A stretch of DNA of 64,000 nucleotides from VXNE01 sp965208745 (GTDB lineage Bacteria; Pseudomonadota; Gammaproteobacteria; Pseudomonadales; Azotimanducaceae). This document shows positions 41,560-50,262 of the stretch, piece by piece. The notes under the pieces were generated by a model, which did no database searches, was not told the DNA's origin, and saw only the letters and a list, made by a program, of their open reading frames with translations. The number at the start of each line of letters is the position of its first letter. The stretch's first letter is position 1. Both the position numbers and the translations under genes were made by a program. The stretch covers positions 186,001 to 250,000 of the forward strand of contig CBDBPN010000003.1 of the NCBI GenBank assembly GCA_965208745.1, read 5' to 3'.

Positions 41560-42788
41560 CCGGTCCCGCGTACGAGACGGACGACGGTCTCGACGCCTCC
41601 TGCCAATGGCTGCTGGAGCACGACGCCGGCGATGTCCTCGCGGAAGGGTCGGAGAGCCTGACCGGCCTCGGCGAGGCGCGGCCCTGGGGCGACGACGCGC
41701 CAGAAGTGATCGCGCTGGCGCCGGTGGAGAGGGTCCTGTGCCTCTCCCGCACGGTACCGGGCAGGACCGTCTCGCAGATCGCCCGCGCCCTGCCGTTCGC
41801 GGTGGAGGAGTTCGTCACGCAGGACATCGAGACCATGCACCTCGCGCACGGTCCGATCACGCGGGGACAGCCCGTTTCCTGCGTCCTGGCGGACCGCGAG
41901 CTGGTGGCCGACTGGCTCGGGGCCATCGGCTCGATCGGCCTTACGCCGGTTCTCATGACCCCCGATGCCGGCCTCCTGCCGGTTCGTCAAGAGGCCGCGG
42001 TGCTGTTCGAGGGCGACGACGCGCTACTCCGGACCCCGGAACACGTGACGCGCATCGATCACCGCGCGCTGTCCGAGACGCTCGCTGCCGTCGTGGGAAA
42101 CGCTACCGACGACCCGCCGTCCGACCGGACGGCCCGACTCGAAGCCTTCGGTGGAACCCCGGCGCAAACGGACGCGCTCCACCGGTCCTTCCCGGGCGAG
42201 GTGGCGGCCCGAACTCTCGACGGCTCGGTACTCCGGTTCCTGGCCTCGCACTTCGCGGCCCCTCGAACCATCAACATGCTGCAGGGCGCATTCGCGCCAC
42301 CGCGGCGCCGCGGCGGGACGGCAGGACGCTGGCGCGCGGTGGCGGCCCTGGCGGCCCTGTGGCTCCTCGTGTTCACGGGCGTGCGCTTCGGCGAGGGCCT
42401 GTGGGCCGACCACCGTGCGGACGCCGTGCAGACGGATGCCGTCGCACTCTTCCGCGACCTGTATCCGGACGCCCGCCCGCCGCGCAACCCCTATACCGAG
42501 ATGCGCCGCCGCGTGGGTCAGCCGGACCAGCCTTCCGCCGCGGACTTCGAGTTGCTGCTCGGCGCCCTGGCCCTGGCGATCGACGCCGCCCTCGAGGGCG
42601 TCGAGCTGCAGTCGCTGTCCTACAGCGCCGGCCGCGGCGAACTGACCACGGAGCTGTCGCTGCGGGAGTATGCGGACCTCGACCGCCTGCGCCTGCAACT
42701 GGAAGAACAGGGCGTCGTCGTGCACATCGGTTCGGCCGAGGAACGGGACGGCATCGTCCGGGCGCGACTGCGGGTGGCGATGGGATGA
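41535..42788 (+). CDS. gspL: Type II secretion protein GspL
   Basis: A 417-residue bitopic inner-membrane protein linking GspE to GspM. The cytoplasmic actin-like part begins MARLFLRLTGP and has the conserved QIARALPFAVEEFVTQDIETMHLAHG. One transmembrane helix (AVAALAALWLLVFTGVRFG) lies at about 265-285. The periplasmic ferredoxin-like domain follows. Read from ATG 41535, overlapping the gspK end. The overall length matches the family. Confidence 0.9.
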   Translation: MARLFLRLTGPAYETDDGLDASCQWLLEHDAGDVLAEGSESLTGLGEARPWGDDAPEVIALAPVERVLCLSRTVPGRTVSQIARALPFAVEEFVTQDIETMHLAHGPITRGQPVSCVLADRELVADWLGAIGSIGLTPVLMTPDAGLLPVRQEAAVLFEGDDALLRTPEHVTRIDHRALSETLAAVVGNATDDPPSDRTARLEAFGGTPAQTDALHRSFPGEVAARTLDGSVLRFLASHFAAPRTINMLQGAFAPPRRRGGTAGRWRAVAALAALWLLVFTGVRFGEGLWADHRADAVQTDAVALFRDLYPDARPPRNPYTEMRRRVGQPDQPSAADFELLLGALALAIDAALEGVELQSLSYSAGRGELTTELSLREYADLDRLRLQLEEQGVVVHIGSAEERDGIVRARLRVAMG

Positions 42789-43279
42789 TGCTGGCGGACC
42801 GGTTGCGCTCCTCGCCGCTGGCCCGGCGTTACGAGGAACTGAGCGCGAGAGAGAGGCGCCTCGTCAACGTCGGCGCCGCCGTCGTCGCGGCCGCCGTGCT
42901 GTACCTCGGCGTGGTCGACCCCGTGCAGAGCTTCCATGACGAAGCGCTGGCGCGCTATCACCAGCAACAGGCGCAGCTCGAATGGATGCTGCGCCACCAG
43001 GGGGAGGCGGAACGCCAACAGAGCGCGGCCGGGCAACCGGCGCGGAACCAGTCGCTGTTGACCCTGATCGATCAGACCGCGCGCACTTTCGGCCTCCGGC
43101 TCGCCAGTTACCGTTCCGAGTCCGGCGGGGGCGTCAGCGTGGTCGTGCAGGAGCAGGCGTTCAACGACATCCTGAGGTGGACGCGGACGCTGGCCTCCGA
43201 ACACGGCATTCGCGTGATCCAGGCGTCCATCGACGGCCAGGGCGCGGGGCTGGTCAACGCGCGGTTCGTGATGCGGTAG
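42785..43279 (+). CDS. gspM: Type II secretion protein GspM
   Basis: A 164-residue bitopic protein. It has a short cytoplasmic start (MMLADRLRSSPLARRYEELSARERRLV), one transmembrane helix (NVGAAVVAAAVLYLGVVDP) and a periplasmic ferredoxin-like domain (SLLTLIDQTARTFGLRLASYRSE, then FNDILRWTRTLASEHGIRVIQASID). Its start overlaps the gspL stop by ATGA. It is the last gene of the run. GspC, GspD, GspN and the prepilin peptidase are not in the window. Confidence 0.88.
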   Translation: MMLADRLRSSPLARRYEELSARERRLVNVGAAVVAAAVLYLGVVDPVQSFHDEALARYHQQQAQLEWMLRHQGEAERQQSAAGQPARNQSLLTLIDQTARTFGLRLASYRSESGGGVSVVVQEQAFNDILRWTRTLASEHGIRVIQASIDGQGAGLVNARFVMR

Positions 43280-43349
43280 GGGACGCCCTTGGGGAGTCCC
43301 GTGTCGAAATCGTGCACGAGACGACCCCGGGCGGGGACGAGCCCCGCCC

Positions 43350-45623
43350 CTACGGCGCCGGCGCCAGGCTGATCCGCAGTTCGGTGTGTGCCTCGACGGC
43401 CTCGCGAGAGAAGAGCAGGGGAAAGCTCTCGTCGCCCGCCCAGGCCTCCAGCAGGTTGTCGTAGAAAGGGCTCCCCGGGTCGCCCGACTGACCCGGCGCG
43501 TTGGTCATGCGGGCGGCATCCCAATCCGCCGTATCCACGACCATGCGCCAGGACGCGCCGGCGCGCACGCCGAAATCCCGTGAGTCGAAGGCGGTGTTGT
43601 TGACCGTGTGGCCGCTGCCGCCGCGGCCGAACGACGCCATCCGCATCCGGGTCCGCAAATCGCCCTGGGCCAGGTGGAGGAGGGGGTGCTCGAAGTCCGT
43701 GCGGTGCAGCGTGTCCCACCGCCAGGCATCCCGGTCCGACCCGAGGAGGGCGGCCGCTTCGTCCAACGCGGCCTGAAGCGTCCCGGCCGCGACCTCGCGC
43801 AGCTCGGGATCCCGCAGCAACTCCGGGACCGCTTGGGAGTCGAGCGTCGTCACGGCGTCCTGCTCGCCGAGCAGCCGGTCGGCGAGGGCGGGGACCAGGT
43901 GCCGGTAGTACCACACGGCAAACACGGCGGCCTGCGGCGAGTGCGGATCCAGCATGCCGTCCCAGTCCTGTAGGAAGGTCCCGTCGGGCAGCGTATCGGT
44001 GACGGCGCGGGCGAGCAGGGAACGGTAGTCCCGTTGCAACGCCAGCGAGTCGGCAACGCGGTGACCGTTCGTGTTCGCGAGCACTTCGACCAGGCGGCGT
44101 TGCCGCCATGGCGATGCCCACTCGAATCCCACGCGCCGCGTTTCCACCGGGAAGTCGGAGGGGAGGGTGTTGGCGTTCGCCGTGGCGATGAAGCCACGCT
44201 CGGGGTTGTACTCTTCCGGCAGGGCGTCCATGTCGAAGAAGCCCTGCCACTCGTAGCGCCCGTCGCCCGGGACCGGCAGCAATCCGTCGTGCCACGTCCG
44301 GCGCGGGAAGAGCCCCGCCGGCTTGTACCCGATGTTGCCGTCCACGTCCGCGTAGACCTGGTTCTCCGAAGGCCCGCCCCAGTGGTTCAGGGCGGCGCGG
44401 AACTCGCGCCAGTTGCCCGCGCGCATGTACGCGACGCTGCCGAGGTAGGGGGCCATGCCGACCTCCAGCCACCCCGCACGCACGGCGTAGATGCGCCCGG
44501 CGTCGCGGTAGACGACGGGGCCGTGGCGCGTGAACTCGAGCACCGCCGACACCGCCGGGCCATCCCGGACGCCGATCGACTCCACCAGCCGTTCCACCGG
44601 TTCGCCGGCGGGGTAGAAGTACAGGTCTTCCTGGTCGATCGCGAAGATCGTCAAACCGAAGGCGATGCGCTCGTTGTGTCCGATCGAGATGCCGGGGAGC
44701 GCGGGTTCGCCGGCGCCGATGACCTTCAGGCCCGGCGCCTCGAGGTGCGCGACGTAACGCAGGGAAGGCACGGCATGCCGACGGTGCGGGTCGTTCGCCA
44801 GGATGGCGCCCCCGCCGGCCGTGCGCGCCGGGGCGATGACCCAGTTGTTGCTCCCGGCCGCGGCCTCGACCGCCGCGGGAACCGGCGCCACCGGCGCGGC
44901 GCTGCCCTGGAACTGCACCGACGCCTTGGCGAGCAGGTAGACGTCCAGGACGTCCGCCGGGACCGTGCAGGGATCGAACCCCTCGGGAACCCGGACCTCC
45001 CACGTGGGTTCGAGGCGCCGCCAGAGGGTCGTTCGGTCGACGCCGGCCCGGCACATGAGGCGGGCACGGGTTACCTCCGAGACCGCGTTGCGCCACAGGC
45101 CGTGACTGCGGATGCGCACGACATCGGCCGCTTCCCAGTAATCGGGCAGGTAGTCGAGCAGGGTGAACTCGACGGGCAGCGGGGCGCGATCCTCCCGGAC
45201 GAGGCGCACGTACGCGTTGACGCCCGCCACGAACGACTCCGCGATGCGCTTGCCGTCCGAACCGTAGGCGAGCCACTCCCGATACATGTCCCCGCGGAAC
45301 AGGAAGAGCCGGTTCGCCCGGTCCTGCGCCACGAAACTCGCCCCGAAGACCTCCGAGAGGCGACCGAGTCCGCGCCGGCGCCAGAGGTCGATCTGCCAGA
45401 GCCGGTCCCGCGCGGCGTTGAAACCCTGGACGAAGAAGGCGTCGTAGTGCGACCGGGCATAGATGTGGGGCACTCCCCACCGATCCACCAGGATCTCGGC
45501 GGGGCGTTCGAGCCCCGGGACCGCGTGCGTCACGTCGGGCGCAGTGGGGGCTTCGGCGACGGACCACTGCGCAATCGCCAGCGCCAGGGCTGCCGCCGGC
45601 AACGCGCGCAACGCCTTCATCAA
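43350..45623 (-). CDS. Penicillin-acylase-family N-terminal nucleophile hydrolase, exported
   Basis: A 757-residue precursor with a signal peptide (MMKALRALPAAALALAIAQWSVA). The alpha chain carries LVDRWGVPHIYARSHYDAFFVQGFNAARDRLWQIDLWRR. The self-cleavage site and nucleophilic serine are in AAAGSNNWVIAPARTA (~residue 258). The beta chain has LPGISIGHNERIAFGLT, FTRHGPVV and TANANTLPSDF. Such enzymes hydrolyse amides, including beta-lactams, acyl-homoserine lactones and aculeacin; the substrate here is open. An AGGAG site precedes the start, and TACAAT at 45648-45653 (minus strand) is a good -10. Converges on gspM. Confidence 0.92.
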   Translation of the reverse strand: MMKALRALPAAALALAIAQWSVAEAPTAPDVTHAVPGLERPAEILVDRWGVPHIYARSHYDAFFVQGFNAARDRLWQIDLWRRRGLGRLSEVFGASFVAQDRANRLFLFRGDMYREWLAYGSDGKRIAESFVAGVNAYVRLVREDRAPLPVEFTLLDYLPDYWEAADVVRIRSHGLWRNAVSEVTRARLMCRAGVDRTTLWRRLEPTWEVRVPEGFDPCTVPADVLDVYLLAKASVQFQGSAAPVAPVPAAVEAAAGSNNWVIAPARTAGGGAILANDPHRRHAVPSLRYVAHLEAPGLKVIGAGEPALPGISIGHNERIAFGLTIFAIDQEDLYFYPAGEPVERLVESIGVRDGPAVSAVLEFTRHGPVVYRDAGRIYAVRAGWLEVGMAPYLGSVAYMRAGNWREFRAALNHWGGPSENQVYADVDGNIGYKPAGLFPRRTWHDGLLPVPGDGRYEWQGFFDMDALPEEYNPERGFIATANANTLPSDFPVETRRVGFEWASPWRQRRLVEVLANTNGHRVADSLALQRDYRSLLARAVTDTLPDGTFLQDWDGMLDPHSPQAAVFAVWYYRHLVPALADRLLGEQDAVTTLDSQAVPELLRDPELREVAAGTLQAALDEAAALLGSDRDAWRWDTLHRTDFEHPLLHLAQGDLRTRMRMASFGRGGSGHTVNNTAFDSRDFGVRAGASWRMVVDTADWDAARMTNAPGQSGDPGSPFYDNLLEAWAGDESFPLLFSREAVEAHTELRISLAPAP

Positions 45624-45751
45624 GGGGTCTCCTGAGGGGATGCCGTTATTGTACCGGGGAGCCGTGGCGGGGCCATCATTACCCTGTACAATCAGGGCGT
45701 TGGGTCGTATTCCTCGTGTCCTGCGACACGCTTCCCGCGCCGCTTATTTAA

Positions 45752-45767
45752 CATAATATATATTATG
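45752..45767. promoter_or_regulatory. AT-only perfect palindrome in a GC-rich gap
   Basis: CATAATATATATTATG is its own reverse complement over 16 bp and stands in a 35-bp AT-rich island. It may be an operator with a built-in -10 element. It lies between the acylase promoter and the 3' end of the PIN/DUF7662 pair. Downstream on the plus strand only a 51-codon frame of unknown nature follows. Confidence 0.55.
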
Positions 45768-45862
45768 CGAAATCATGATAGAGGCTATGGGCCGTACCCA
45801 GTACTGCAGTCCGGTCGGCAATGCGGCCCTCGCCGATCCCCGCGCGCCCATGGTGCCACTCC

Positions 45863-46297
45863 TCAGCGTGGCGTCTCGATCGCGATCAACTCGATGCGCG
45901 CGCCGTAACGACGAAAATCCCGTCCGTTAAAGCTCAGCAGTCGCCGCTCACCGTGCGCCAGCATGGTCGCCACGATGTTCGCGTCGTGGATCTGCCTCCC
46001 GCCAACCACAACGTCCCGGCACAGTCTTGTCAGCATCTCCGTCGCCCGTGGGCCGTCCTCGAGAACCTCGAACCCGGCCTGGAGCGCAGCCACGTCCGCC
46101 AGGGCGGCGTCCATCGGGACCGGCGCCGACCACGACTGCGACCGAGTCACGGTGGCCAGGTACTCCCTGAGCACCTGCCTGCTGATGCGAAGGACCTCCC
46201 CGCTCCGTCCGGCTCGCTGGACTCGCTCCCGGGCGACGGCGTGGCCCGGCGCCGCCTGGAACCGTGCCATGACCAGAACGTTCGTATCCAGGAACAT
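45863..46297 (-). CDS. vapC: PIN-domain ribonuclease toxin (VapC-like)
   Basis: A 144-residue PIN domain. The acidic residues of the active site can be placed: D in MFLDTNVLVMA (4), E in SRQVLREYLATV (~45), and D in GRQIHDANIVATMLAHG (~104), with a final D in LLSFNGRDFRRYG (~127). The fold cleaves RNA with Mg2+. It starts 8 nt after a 155-residue DUF7662-like protein, which takes the place normally held by a VapB antitoxin. VapB-type DNA-binding motifs are absent from that partner. Confidence 0.88.
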   Translation of the reverse strand: MFLDTNVLVMARFQAAPGHAVARERVQRAGRSGEVLRISRQVLREYLATVTRSQSWSAPVPMDAALADVAALQAGFEVLEDGPRATEMLTRLCRDVVVGGRQIHDANIVATMLAHGERRLLSFNGRDFRRYGARIELIAIETPR

Positions 46298-46305
46298 CCG
46301 GCGGC

Positions 46306-46773
46306 TTAGCCGACCTGTTCAGTCTCGTCCTCGGGTCCGCCCGTCAAGCGGCCCCAGTCATCGTAGATCTGATCGCGGCTGACGGTGAAACCCGGCGGCC
46401 ACGAGCCGCCCGGTACGGCAGGCCAGATCTCGTCGAGGTCGAACTCGCTGCCGTAGGTCGCGTGCGTTTCCTCGACCAGGCTCCCGACACGCTCGAACAC
46501 GAGCGTTTCCGACTCGAGGTCCACGCTCCGGGTCTTCCACCCCGCCACATACCATGCCAGGGCGTGGCTGTGGCCCGTACCGCGTCTCTGGTTAGACCAC
46601 CAGGGTCGGTACAGCCGTGCCGAGGCCGGCAGATCGAAACCAAGGATCGCCTCAAGCTCCCCGAAGGATACCGGCCACTCCATCGTGCTCATCCCCGCCA
46701 GGTGGCGGTACAGCGGCGCGTACTTCCCACGCTGTGCAGCCTCCCGCGCGAGCTTGTTCCTCGTCGCGGACAT
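46306..46773 (-). CDS. DUF7662-like protein, candidate partner of the PIN toxin
   Basis: A 155-residue protein. The segment YAPLYRHLAGMSTMEWPVSFGELEAILGFDLPASARLYRPWWSNQ, followed by GHSHALAWYVAGWKTRSVDLESETLVFERV, matches the small domain that appears in many uncharacterised proteins (called DUF7662 in recent catalogues; name from memory). The first 20 residues are basic and the last ~45 acidic, as in an antitoxin tail. Eight nucleotides separate it from the PIN gene. A GGAG site precedes the ATG. Confidence 0.65.
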   Translation of the reverse strand: MSATRNKLAREAAQRGKYAPLYRHLAGMSTMEWPVSFGELEAILGFDLPASARLYRPWWSNQRRGTGHSHALAWYVAGWKTRSVDLESETLVFERVGSLVEETHATYGSEFDLDEIWPAVPGGSWPPGFTVSRDQIYDDWGRLTGGPEDETEQVG

Positions 46774-46899
46774 CCCGTGCTCCGGCTGAAGTAGTTCTGA
46801 CTGACTTGACTGTAGGTTCGCGGGCGACCGTCGTCAAGCCCGAAACCACTAGCGTGTCTCGGCCGGTCGTTCGCTGTACCTTCGACGGCCGGCCTTCAG

Positions 46900-48501
46900 T
46901 CAGGTCCGCCGGGTTTCCCCAAGCAGCGCCCTGCCGACGACCTTGAGCGCCAGCGTCTCCTCGGCCCCCTCGAAGATCGAAAGCACCCTGGCGTCCACGA
47001 AATAGCGGCTCACGTCCGTCTCCTCCGCGTACCCGAGCCCCCCGTGAATCTGCATCGCTTCCCGCGTGACATATTCGGCCACCTTGCAGGCGAAGAGCTT
47101 GACGAGGCTCGCTTCGGTCTGCCCGCCGCCCGCGTCCATCAGGCGCGCCGCCCAGTACGACGACTGCCGGCATACCGCCGCGTACATCCCCATGCGCGCG
47201 AGTTTCTGCAGCGTCAGCGGGTAGCTCGCCACGGGCCGGTCGAACACCTCGCGCTCCTCTGCGTAGCGCAGCGCGGCCTCGAACGCCGCCCGCATGAGGC
47301 CGCTGGCGCGGGCGGCGGTCTGCAGACGGCCGCCGGAGAAACCCCGCATCGTGTAGTAGAAGCCACGCCCTTCTCCGCCATCCTCGCCCACGAGTGCGTC
47401 GGCGGGGACGAAAAAGTCGTCGTAGAACATCTCGAAGGAGTGCATGCCGCGGTAGCCGATCGTAGGGATCGCCCTTCCGGACACCATCCCCCCGCGCGGC
47501 TCCTCGTACTCGAAGGCGTGGCCGTCGAAGGCCGGCTTCTCGACGACGAAGAGCGAGAGGCCGCGGTGCGGCGGGCGCGCGTCGGGATCGGTCCGGGCGA
47601 GGACCAGGATCGCTTCGGCCCGGCCGGCGAACGTGCACCAGGTCTTGCCCCCGTTCAGCCGCCAGCCGCCGTCGACGCGCGTGGCGCGCAACGCAACGGA
47701 GGCGACGTCCGACCCCGCGCCCGGCTCTGTGACGGAGATCGCGCACAGCGGGTCTCCGGCCGCAAGCCCAGGCAGCCAGCGTTGCTTCTGCTCCTCGGCG
47801 CCGCCTTCGAGCAGGGCCCGGACCATGATCTCCGGGCGCGTGATGAGGCTGCCCGCGGCGCCGAGAGAAGCCCGTGACAGTTCTTCCGTGACGACCACCA
47901 TGCCGAGGCTGTCCTCGTGCTCGTCCGGCTGCAATCCGCCGTAGCGCGCGGGCACGCACAGCCCGAAGCAGCCGAGTTCGCGCAGGCCGTCGATGATGGC
48001 GTCCGGGACCGTGCGGTCCTCGCGGTGGACCGCCTCCGCGAGCGGCGCGACGCGCTCCTCGGCGAACTGCCGGAAGGTGTCGCGGATCATGGCCTTCTCG
48101 TTGTCGAGATGGTCGACGGGCAGGACGCCGTCCCGTGCGCGGAACGCCTCCCCCACCGCCGCGAGGTGGGCCGGGGACAGGTACCGCTCCGTGAAGGCCA
48201 CGTGGTCGTCCGGGAGGTCCGCGAGCGTCAGTCCATACGCCGCCGGGCGCAGGCGCAAGCGCTGGTGGAAGTTGGCCGCCGCCTCGGCGCAGAAGGCCAT
48301 GGCGAGCTGCTCCTTGAACGCCCGTTCCGCCGGCGGCGCGTCCCGCTCGGCGTAGTCCAGCATCACGTCGGCGCACTGGAGTTCGGCGCTTGCGAACGCC
48401 AGGTCGTAGAGTTCCATCTGGGCGTCCTCGTCGAGCGCCGAGGCCGCCCTCGCCAGCAGTTCCCGGGCTGTCCCGACGATGGCGCGGGCCCGATCGTCCA
48501 T
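46900..48501 (-). CDS. Acyl-CoA dehydrogenase with long N-terminal helical domain (methylsuccinyl-CoA-dehydrogenase-like)
   Basis: A 533-residue flavoenzyme. Residues ~1-125 are a helical extension not found in ordinary acyl-CoA dehydrogenases. After it, PDAIIDGLRELGCFGLCVPARYGGLQ, AISVTEPGAGSDVASVALRA and GGKTWCTFAGRAEAILVLART form the standard fold. TIGYRGMHSFEMFYDDFFVPADALVG, GGRLQTAARASGLMRAAFEAAL and QIHGGLGYAEETDVSRYFVDARVLSIFEGAEE also fit. The extension and GYRGM / RLQTAARA pattern resemble (2S)-methylsuccinyl-CoA dehydrogenase of the ethylmalonyl-CoA pathway. No other pathway gene is in view, so the substrate is tentative. It passes electrons to ETF. Confidence 0.85.
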   Translation of the reverse strand: MDDRARAIVGTARELLARAASALDEDAQMELYDLAFASAELQCADVMLDYAERDAPPAERAFKEQLAMAFCAEAAANFHQRLRLRPAAYGLTLADLPDDHVAFTERYLSPAHLAAVGEAFRARDGVLPVDHLDNEKAMIRDTFRQFAEERVAPLAEAVHREDRTVPDAIIDGLRELGCFGLCVPARYGGLQPDEHEDSLGMVVVTEELSRASLGAAGSLITRPEIMVRALLEGGAEEQKQRWLPGLAAGDPLCAISVTEPGAGSDVASVALRATRVDGGWRLNGGKTWCTFAGRAEAILVLARTDPDARPPHRGLSLFVVEKPAFDGHAFEYEEPRGGMVSGRAIPTIGYRGMHSFEMFYDDFFVPADALVGEDGGEGRGFYYTMRGFSGGRLQTAARASGLMRAAFEAALRYAEEREVFDRPVASYPLTLQKLARMGMYAAVCRQSSYWAARLMDAGGGQTEASLVKLFACKVAEYVTREAMQIHGGLGYAEETDVSRYFVDARVLSIFEGAEETLALKVVGRALLGETRRT

Positions 48502-48586
48502 GCCGTGTGCGCCCTCCTCCGCCCTGGCGAGCGCGCGATTCTACTGCATAATGCGCGGCCCCCCGGGCACCCGAAGCTGCTGGCCC

Positions 48587-49516
48587 ATGAACGAGAACGG
48601 TCCGTCACTCGCGTCGGTACGCGAACGCTTCCTCGCGTTGCAGACCCGGATCGTGCAAGACCTCGAGCGCCTGGACGGCGAAGCCCGGTTCTCCGGCGAG
48701 GACCTGCCGACGGACGGCGGCGGACTGTCCAGGCCGCGTGTGCTCGAGGACGGCGCACGCATCGAGAAGGCGGCCGCGCATTTCACCCACAGCGTGGGCG
48801 GCGCCCTGCCCCCGGCCGCCTCCGAACGCCGCCCGGAACTCGCCGGCCACCCGTTCCAGGCCGTCGCCGTGTCGTGCATCGTCCACGCCCGAAACCCGTA
48901 TGTCCCCGCGGCGCACATGAACCTGCGCTTCTTCCTGGTCGAGGCCGAGCGGCCGGCGTGGCACTTCGGCGGGGGATTCGACCTGACGCCGTTCTACCCC
49001 TTCGAGGAGGACATCGTCCATTGGCACCGTAACGCCCGCGCGGCCTGCGCGGCCCACGGTCCCTGGTACGAGGAGTTGAAGGCCAACTGCGACGCCTACT
49101 TCTTCCTCCCCCACCGCGGCGAGGCGCGAGGAGTCGGCGGCATCTTCTTCGACGACTGGACGCGCGGCGGCTTCGACGCGAGCCTCGCCTTCGTCGAAGC
49201 GGTCGGCGCCCATTTCCTGTCCGGGTACGTACCCATCTTCGAGCGCCGCGCCGGGCTGCCGTGGGGCGAGCGCGAGGAGTCCTTCATGCTCATCCGCAGG
49301 GGCCGGTACGCGGAGTTCAACCTGGCGGTCGACCGCGGCACGCGCTACGGACTGCAGTCCGGCCGCCGCGTGGAATCCGTGCTCGCATCCCTGCCGCCGC
49401 GCGTGCGGTGGGTGTACGACTATCGTCCGAGTCCCGGCTCCCCCGAAGCACTGCTGACCGAGAAATTCCTGGCTTCCAGGGACTGGCTGGAGCCTGTGGA
49501 TAAATCTGGGGACTAA
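48587..49516 (+). CDS. hemF: Oxygen-dependent coproporphyrinogen III oxidase
   Basis: A 309-residue enzyme that decarboxylates coproporphyrinogen III to protoporphyrinogen IX with O2. Motifs include VSCIVHARNPYVPAAHMNLRFF, WHFGGGFDLTPFYPFEEDIVHWH, YFFLPHRGEARGVGGIFFDDW, FMLIRRGRYAEFNLAVDRGTRYGLQ and GGRVESVLASLPPRVRWVYDY. The ATG at 48587 gives the family start; earlier in-frame Met codons lie in the promoter. A CATAAT -10 at 48547-48552 is preceded by TG. Transcribed away from the acyl-CoA dehydrogenase. Confidence 0.95.
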   Translation: MNENGPSLASVRERFLALQTRIVQDLERLDGEARFSGEDLPTDGGGLSRPRVLEDGARIEKAAAHFTHSVGGALPPAASERRPELAGHPFQAVAVSCIVHARNPYVPAAHMNLRFFLVEAERPAWHFGGGFDLTPFYPFEEDIVHWHRNARAACAAHGPWYEELKANCDAYFFLPHRGEARGVGGIFFDDWTRGGFDASLAFVEAVGAHFLSGYVPIFERRAGLPWGEREESFMLIRRGRYAEFNLAVDRGTRYGLQSGRRVESVLASLPPRVRWVYDYRPSPGSPEALLTEKFLASRDWLEPVDKSGD

Positions 49517-49775
49517 TTCTTATCAAGACTATGACAACCGTGGATGTGGCACCTGTGACAAGCCCGTTGCATAACTTTCTGATGTCAAAACAATCTTGTA
49601 AGACTCATTCTTAGAAAAGATAGCAGGAAAGGCCCTCGACACCGTTCATGGCGGTCGGGCGAGGCGCTGTGCAAAACCGCCCGTGTGCGGTCACGGATTC
49701 GCTCGAGGGCCGGCGATTTCGCGTCAAGCCAGCAACCACGCGGGTTTCCGGCGTTTCGGACGCGCGCGTTGCGGG
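49517..49775. other. AT-rich gap after hemF
   Basis: No gene. The first ~100 bp are unusually AT-rich for this window. A perfect DnaA-box sequence TGTGGATAA overlaps the last hemF codons (49495-49503), with only weak further matches. The rest towards the BON gene is normal in composition. No hairpin terminator with a T run is seen. Confidence 0.45.
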
Positions 49776-50189
49776 CTACCGGGCCGAGGCTTCGGCCGCT
49801 GCCTCGGCCGGCGGTTCCACCGCGCCGACGACGACCAGGCGGTCCTGCACATCCTTGACCCCGGGCACGCCGCGCGCGATGCCGATGGCGCGGCTGCGTT
49901 GCGCTTCGGTGGCCACCTGGCCGGTCAGGACGACGACGCCTTCCCGAACGTCCACGTCGATGGGCCAGCCCGGGACTCCGCGCGCAAGGACCAGTCCGCC
50001 TTTCACGCGCGCGTGGATCGCCGAGTCGTCGGTCACCTCCCCCACCGTCCGTCCCTCCTCGGAGGCGAGGTAGTTCTTGCAACCGGCGAGGGGGAGGAGG
50101 ACGGCCAGGACGAGCAGTGCCGACACGGCCCGATGGGGGGAGCCGCGCCCCGACGGACGCCGGATTCGGGCGGTTCGTGGCGGGCGCAC
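49776..50189 (-). CDS. BON-domain lipoprotein
   Basis: A 137-residue protein read from GTG at 50189. A basic N-terminus and hydrophobic stretch end in the lipobox LAGC (AVSALLVLAVLLPLAGCKNY, cysteine ~residue 40), so it should be a lipoprotein. One BON domain follows: VTDDSAIHARVKGGLVLARGVPGWPIDVDVREGVVVLTGQVATEAQRSRAIGIARGVPGVKDVQDRLVV. BON domains bind phospholipid or the envelope and are seen in OsmY/DolP-like stress proteins. The start is uncertain because no strong ribosome-binding site is visible. Confidence 0.82.
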   Translation of the reverse strand: MRPPRTARIRRPSGRGSPHRAVSALLVLAVLLPLAGCKNYLASEEGRTVGEVTDDSAIHARVKGGLVLARGVPGWPIDVDVREGVVVLTGQVATEAQRSRAIGIARGVPGVKDVQDRLVVVGAVEPPAEAAAEASAR

Positions 50190-50262
50190 GGCGACTCCGG
50201 GGTGGCGGGAAGAACCGGCGCGACCATAACATTCCGGGCGAACGCTCAGCAATGCGATCGCC

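Noticed and set aside
49495..49620. Chromosomal origin
   Set aside because: Only one good DnaA box, no dnaA/dnaN/gyrB neighbours and no box cluster.
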